Origin: Pusillimonas sp044464525
Lineage (GTDB): Bacteria; Pseudomonadota; Gammaproteobacteria; Burkholderiales; Burkholderiaceae_B
Direction of reading: 5' to 3'
NCBI RefSeq assembly: GCF_044464525.1
Contig: NZ_JBIQLE010000017.1
Coordinates: forward strand, 1 to 64,000
DNA length: 64,000 bases
Made by a program: the position numbers and the translations under genes. Below, piece after piece: positions 61,150 to 64,000 of this stretch (position 1 is the first letter of the stretch; every line of letters starts with the position of its first letter). The notes below the pieces were generated by a model. The model did no database searches. It was not told the DNA's origin and saw only the letters and a program-made list of their open reading frames with translations.

Positions 61150-63084
61150 ATGTTCGAGTACAAGCGCACCACCTTGCATCAGAAGCGCCGCATACTGCTC
61201 CGCGTATGGGTTGCCGGTATATTCGCCTTGGCATGTTTTTTTGGGCTGGCCGGCCGCCTGTGGTATTTGCAGGTCGAGCGCTACGAGGGTTTTGCGGCCC
61301 GCGCCGATAAAAACCGCATTGCCGTGGTACCCATCCCGCCGCGCCGAGGGGAAATTCTGGATCGCAATGGCGAGGTTCTGGCCAGAAATTACCGTGACTA
61401 CACACTTGAAGTCGTGCCCGCCAACGTCAAGGACATCGATGCGTTGCTTCAAGAGCTCAACCCCATTGTCAACATCAGCCCGCACCAGCGGCGCCGATTC
61501 CAACAGGCGTGGGGACAATCGGGCCGTTATTCCAGTGTCATCCTTCGCAATAACCTCAGCGATCTCGAGGCGTCGTGGTTTGCGGCCCACGCCTACAAGT
61601 TTCCCGGTGTCGAGCTGAAGGCCCGCTGGGTGCGGGAGTATCCGCAGGGAGCGTCCGCTGCACATGTTCTCGGCTACGTAGGGCGCCTATCGGAAGGCGA
61701 CATGACCCGGCTGGAAGAAGATGGCGAATTGGGCAACTACCGAGGCACCAACATCATAGGCAAGAAGGGCATCGAGAAAACCTGGGAGCATGTCCTGCAT
61801 GGCAGAACCGGGGTCGAAGAGGTAGAGGTGACGGCTTCAGGCCGACCGGTGCGCACACTGAATCGGACCGACCCTGTGCCCGGTTCAGACCTGATGCTGT
61901 CGCTCGATATCGGCCTGCAGAAAATTGCCGAAGCGCAGTTCGAAGGCAGACGCGGCGCACTTGTGGCGATTGAGCCGGGCACAGGCGAAATTCTGGCCTT
62001 CGTCTCGGCGCCGTCGTTCGACCCGAATCTTTTCGTCGACGGCATCGATGTGGAAAGTTGGCGCGAGTTGAACGAATCGCCCGATTATCCACTGATCAAC
62101 CGGCCCTTATACAGCACTTATCCCATAGGCTCCACCTATAAGCCTTTCGTCGCGCTGGCCGCCCTCGAGCTGGGCGTGCGCTCGGCGAACTTGCGCATTC
62201 CCGACCCCGGCTACTACGAGTTGGGCGGCCAGCGTTTTCGCAATGCCGGCGGCGCCGTATACGGCCCAACGAACATGCATCGCGCCATAGTCGTGTCGTC
62301 AGATACCTATTTTTATTCGCTGGGCCCCGAAATGGGCGTGAACGCGCTGCATGATTTCAGCGCGCAGTTTGGCTTCGGCCAACTTACCGGTATCGATCTG
62401 GACGGCGAGCGGCGCGGCGTCCTGCCGTCCACAGATTGGAAACGCGAAAACTACCGCAAGCCCGAGCAGCAGCGCTGGTATGCGGGCGAAACGGTTTCCG
62501 TGGCTGTGGGCCAAGGGTACAACGCCTTCACGCTGTTGCAGCTTACACAGGCGACCGCTGTCTTGGCTGATGGCGGCAGCTATGTGAAGCCCCATCTGGT
62601 CAGCAAGATCCGCAATCCCGAAACCGGCGACACGATTCCCACGTCCATAGAGCCGACTCATGTCATCGACCTCAAGCCCGAGAACCTCAAGGTTGTGCGT
62701 GAGGCCATGGTGGATGTGCTCAAGACGGGCACGGCCCGCCGCGCCTTCTCCGACGCCGAGTACGAAGCGGCCGGCAAGACCGGTACAGCCCAGGTGTACA
62801 GCTTGCGCGGCGCAAAATACAATGCTGCCGAGATCGAAGAAAGGCTGCGCGATCATGCTCTGTTCATGGCCTTTGCGCCGGTCGATAATCCCAAAATTGC
62901 GTTGGCCTTGATCGTTGAAAACGGTGGTTGGGGTGCGACGGTTGCCGCCCCCATCGCGCGCACCGTCTTTGACTATTGGCTCGATCCCAAGCGGGTCTCA
63001 AGGCAAGGACGGAGTTTGGCGCGAACTGTTCCAGCTGCTGAGCAAGAGCAAGAGCAAGCCGCGAGCCCTGCGGAGCCGTCATGA
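61150..63084 (+). CDS. mrdA: Penicillin-binding protein 2 (elongation-specific transpeptidase)
   Basis: Cross-links lateral-wall peptidoglycan with RodA. It has 644 residues. The N-terminal membrane helix VWVAGIFALACFFGLAGRLW (18-37) is followed by the pedestal domain (PPRRGEILDRNGEVLARN). The transpeptidase domain has the active serine in the STYK box (PIGSTYKPFVAL), the second motif SSD (VVSSDTYFYSLG) and KTG in AAGKTGTAQVYS. The C-terminal tail is Glu/Gln/Ala-rich (EQEQEQAASPAEPS). The stop overlaps the rodA ATG (ATGA). Confidence 0.98.
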   Translation: MFEYKRTTLHQKRRILLRVWVAGIFALACFFGLAGRLWYLQVERYEGFAARADKNRIAVVPIPPRRGEILDRNGEVLARNYRDYTLEVVPANVKDIDALLQELNPIVNISPHQRRRFQQAWGQSGRYSSVILRNNLSDLEASWFAAHAYKFPGVELKARWVREYPQGASAAHVLGYVGRLSEGDMTRLEEDGELGNYRGTNIIGKKGIEKTWEHVLHGRTGVEEVEVTASGRPVRTLNRTDPVPGSDLMLSLDIGLQKIAEAQFEGRRGALVAIEPGTGEILAFVSAPSFDPNLFVDGIDVESWRELNESPDYPLINRPLYSTYPIGSTYKPFVALAALELGVRSANLRIPDPGYYELGGQRFRNAGGAVYGPTNMHRAIVVSSDTYFYSLGPEMGVNALHDFSAQFGFGQLTGIDLDGERRGVLPSTDWKRENYRKPEQQRWYAGETVSVAVGQGYNAFTLLQLTQATAVLADGGSYVKPHLVSKIRNPETGDTIPTSIEPTHVIDLKPENLKVVREAMVDVLKTGTARRAFSDAEYEAAGKTGTAQVYSLRGAKYNAAEIEERLRDHALFMAFAPVDNPKIALALIVENGGWGATVAAPIARTVFDYWLDPKRVSRQGRSLARTVPAAEQEQEQAASPAEPS

Positions 63085-64000
63085 AGATTCTGCTTTATGG
63101 CGCCCTGAAGGCTCTGCGTAGCCTCGATTGGCCTTTGCTTGCCATCTTGGTCCTGATGAGTCTTCTGGGCTTGACCATCATGCATTCGGCGGTGGGCGGT
63201 ACCGACTGGCGCTTCGCCGATCAGTCGCGGCATTTCTTACTTGCCTTTTTCGCAATGTGGGTCGTGGCGGTTATACCTTTGCCTCGATTGATGCAGCTTG
63301 CGCCGTGGTTTTATACCGTGGGCCTGCTTCTGCTGCTTGGCGTTGAGTTTTTCGGCGAAACCAGCAAGGGGGCCACGCGTTGGCTCGACCTGGGCATGAT
63401 CCGAATACAGCCATCCGAAATGATGAAGATCGCTGCGCCGATGATGTTGGCGTGGTACTTCCACCGCCACCAAGGCAAGATCAGCGTCATCGATTTCCTG
63501 GCAGCGGCGGTGCTGCTTGCCATTCCTTTTGCTTTGATCGTGCTGCAGCCCGACCTGGGTACGGCGCTGCTGGTGTTCACGTCCGGTTTCTGCGTTATCT
63601 ATTTCGGAGGGCTTTCGTTCAAGCTGCTTGCCCCTGCTTTCGTAGTGGTGGCGGTCTCTTTGGGCACGGTGGTTTATTTCGAGGATCAGATCTGCCGGCC
63701 TGACGTTGATTGGGTAGTACTGCACGACTACCAGAAGCACCGTGTATGTACTTTGCTTAACCCTGGTACTGATCCGCTGGGCAAAGGCTTTCATACGATA
63801 CAGTCGATGATCGCCATAGGTTCGGGCGGTATTTACGGGAAGGGTTATATGCAGGGTACGCAATCGCACCTGAACTTCATCCCCGAACGCACCACCGACT
63901 TCGTCTTCGCGGTCTATGCAGAAGAATTTGGCCTTTACGGCGGCATCATGTTGCTGGTGCTGTACGGGTTATTGATACTGCGCGGCCTGGCCATAGCGGT
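63081..64000 (+). CDS. rodA: Peptidoglycan glycosyltransferase RodA (3' end cut by the window)
   Basis: SEDS-family polymerase that works with PBP2. The ATG at 63081 overlaps the mrdA stop. The visible 306 residues begin MKILLYGALKALRSLDWPLL. They include FFGETSKGATRWLDLGMIRI, then QPSEMMKIAAPMMLAWYFH and QPDLGTALLVF with the essential aspartate. GSGGIYGKGYMQGTQSHLNF, then IPERTTDFVFAVYAEEFG is the SEDS signature. About 70 more residues are expected beyond the edge. Confidence 0.97.
   Translation, partial: MKILLYGALKALRSLDWPLLAILVLMSLLGLTIMHSAVGGTDWRFADQSRHFLLAFFAMWVVAVIPLPRLMQLAPWFYTVGLLLLLGVEFFGETSKGATRWLDLGMIRIQPSEMMKIAAPMMLAWYFHRHQGKISVIDFLAAAVLLAIPFALIVLQPDLGTALLVFTSGFCVIYFGGLSFKLLAPAFVVVAVSLGTVVYFEDQICRPDVDWVVLHDYQKHRVCTLLNPGTDPLGKGFHTIQSMIAIGSGGIYGKGYMQGTQSHLNFIPERTTDFVFAVYAEEFGLYGGIMLLVLYGLLILRGLAIA

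Overview
The window is a 64 kb piece of a GC-rich betaproteobacterial chromosome. Protein content and gene order (hemA-prfA-prmC-grxD-ubiX, atpIBEFHAGDC followed by hemE-priA-rep, gatCAB divergent from mreBCD-mrdA-rodA) fit the Alcaligenaceae, i.e. the Bordetella/Achromobacter/Pusillimonas neighbourhood. This is inference from protein likeness and synteny, not a database search. Almost everything is core genome; accessory DNA is limited to the left edge and a few single genes.

Layout. 1-900: debris of toxin-antitoxin genes and an unrecognised ORF, ending at the 3' side of tRNA-Phe(GAA). 1.3-5.6 kb: heme entry (hemA), peptide release factor and its methylase (prfA, prmC), monothiol glutaredoxin, flavin prenyltransferase ubiX. 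5.6-5.75 kb: a perfect 33-bp inverted repeat. 5.8-11.3 kb: ttcA, folB, a thioredoxin-reductase-like flavoprotein, an internally deleted antitoxin, an M61 peptidase and an enoyl-CoA hydratase. 11.4-19 kb: the complete F1Fo ATP synthase operon with promoter and terminator. 19.2-25.7 kb: a degenerate receiver/Fis-type regulator, hemE, priA and rep; the hemE-priA gap is AT-rich and holds a perfect DnaA box. 25.7-30 kb: gcvT-gcvP under a tandem glycine riboswitch, with gcvH missing from the locus.

30.2-30.6 kb carries a self-contained transcription unit for a 69-residue protein, whose promoter is covered by two identical 12-bp palindromes. 30.6-38.2 kb: a two-module hydroxyacyl-CoA dehydrogenase, a membrane-anchored dihaem cytochrome c, tRNA-Arg(CCG), a tandem universal stress protein with a SulP transporter, a TRIC-type channel and an MscS channel. 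38.3-42.7 kb: DUF2946 small protein, TonB-dependent receptor and PepSY protein in one operon, matching the copper-responsive CruR-BfrG arrangement described in Bordetella. 42.8-46.6 kb: NSS transporter, gshA, a lipoprotein and a LuxR-type HTH protein with no sensor domain. 46.8-55.1 kb: metX-metW, ampG, exonuclease III, a lipoprotein, a methyltransferase, an HDO-superfamily metalloenzyme and pyrE. 55.1-64 kb: gatB, gatA, gatC and, divergently, the cell-shape operon mreB-mreC-mreD-mrdA-rodA, with rodA cut by the window end.

The best candidates for undescribed biology are the palindrome-controlled 69-residue protein (30227-30534) and the HDO-type enzyme (52841-54271). The DUF2946/TonB receptor leader and the solo HTH protein are secondary. 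No CRISPR array, rRNA operon, insertion sequence or intact prophage was seen.
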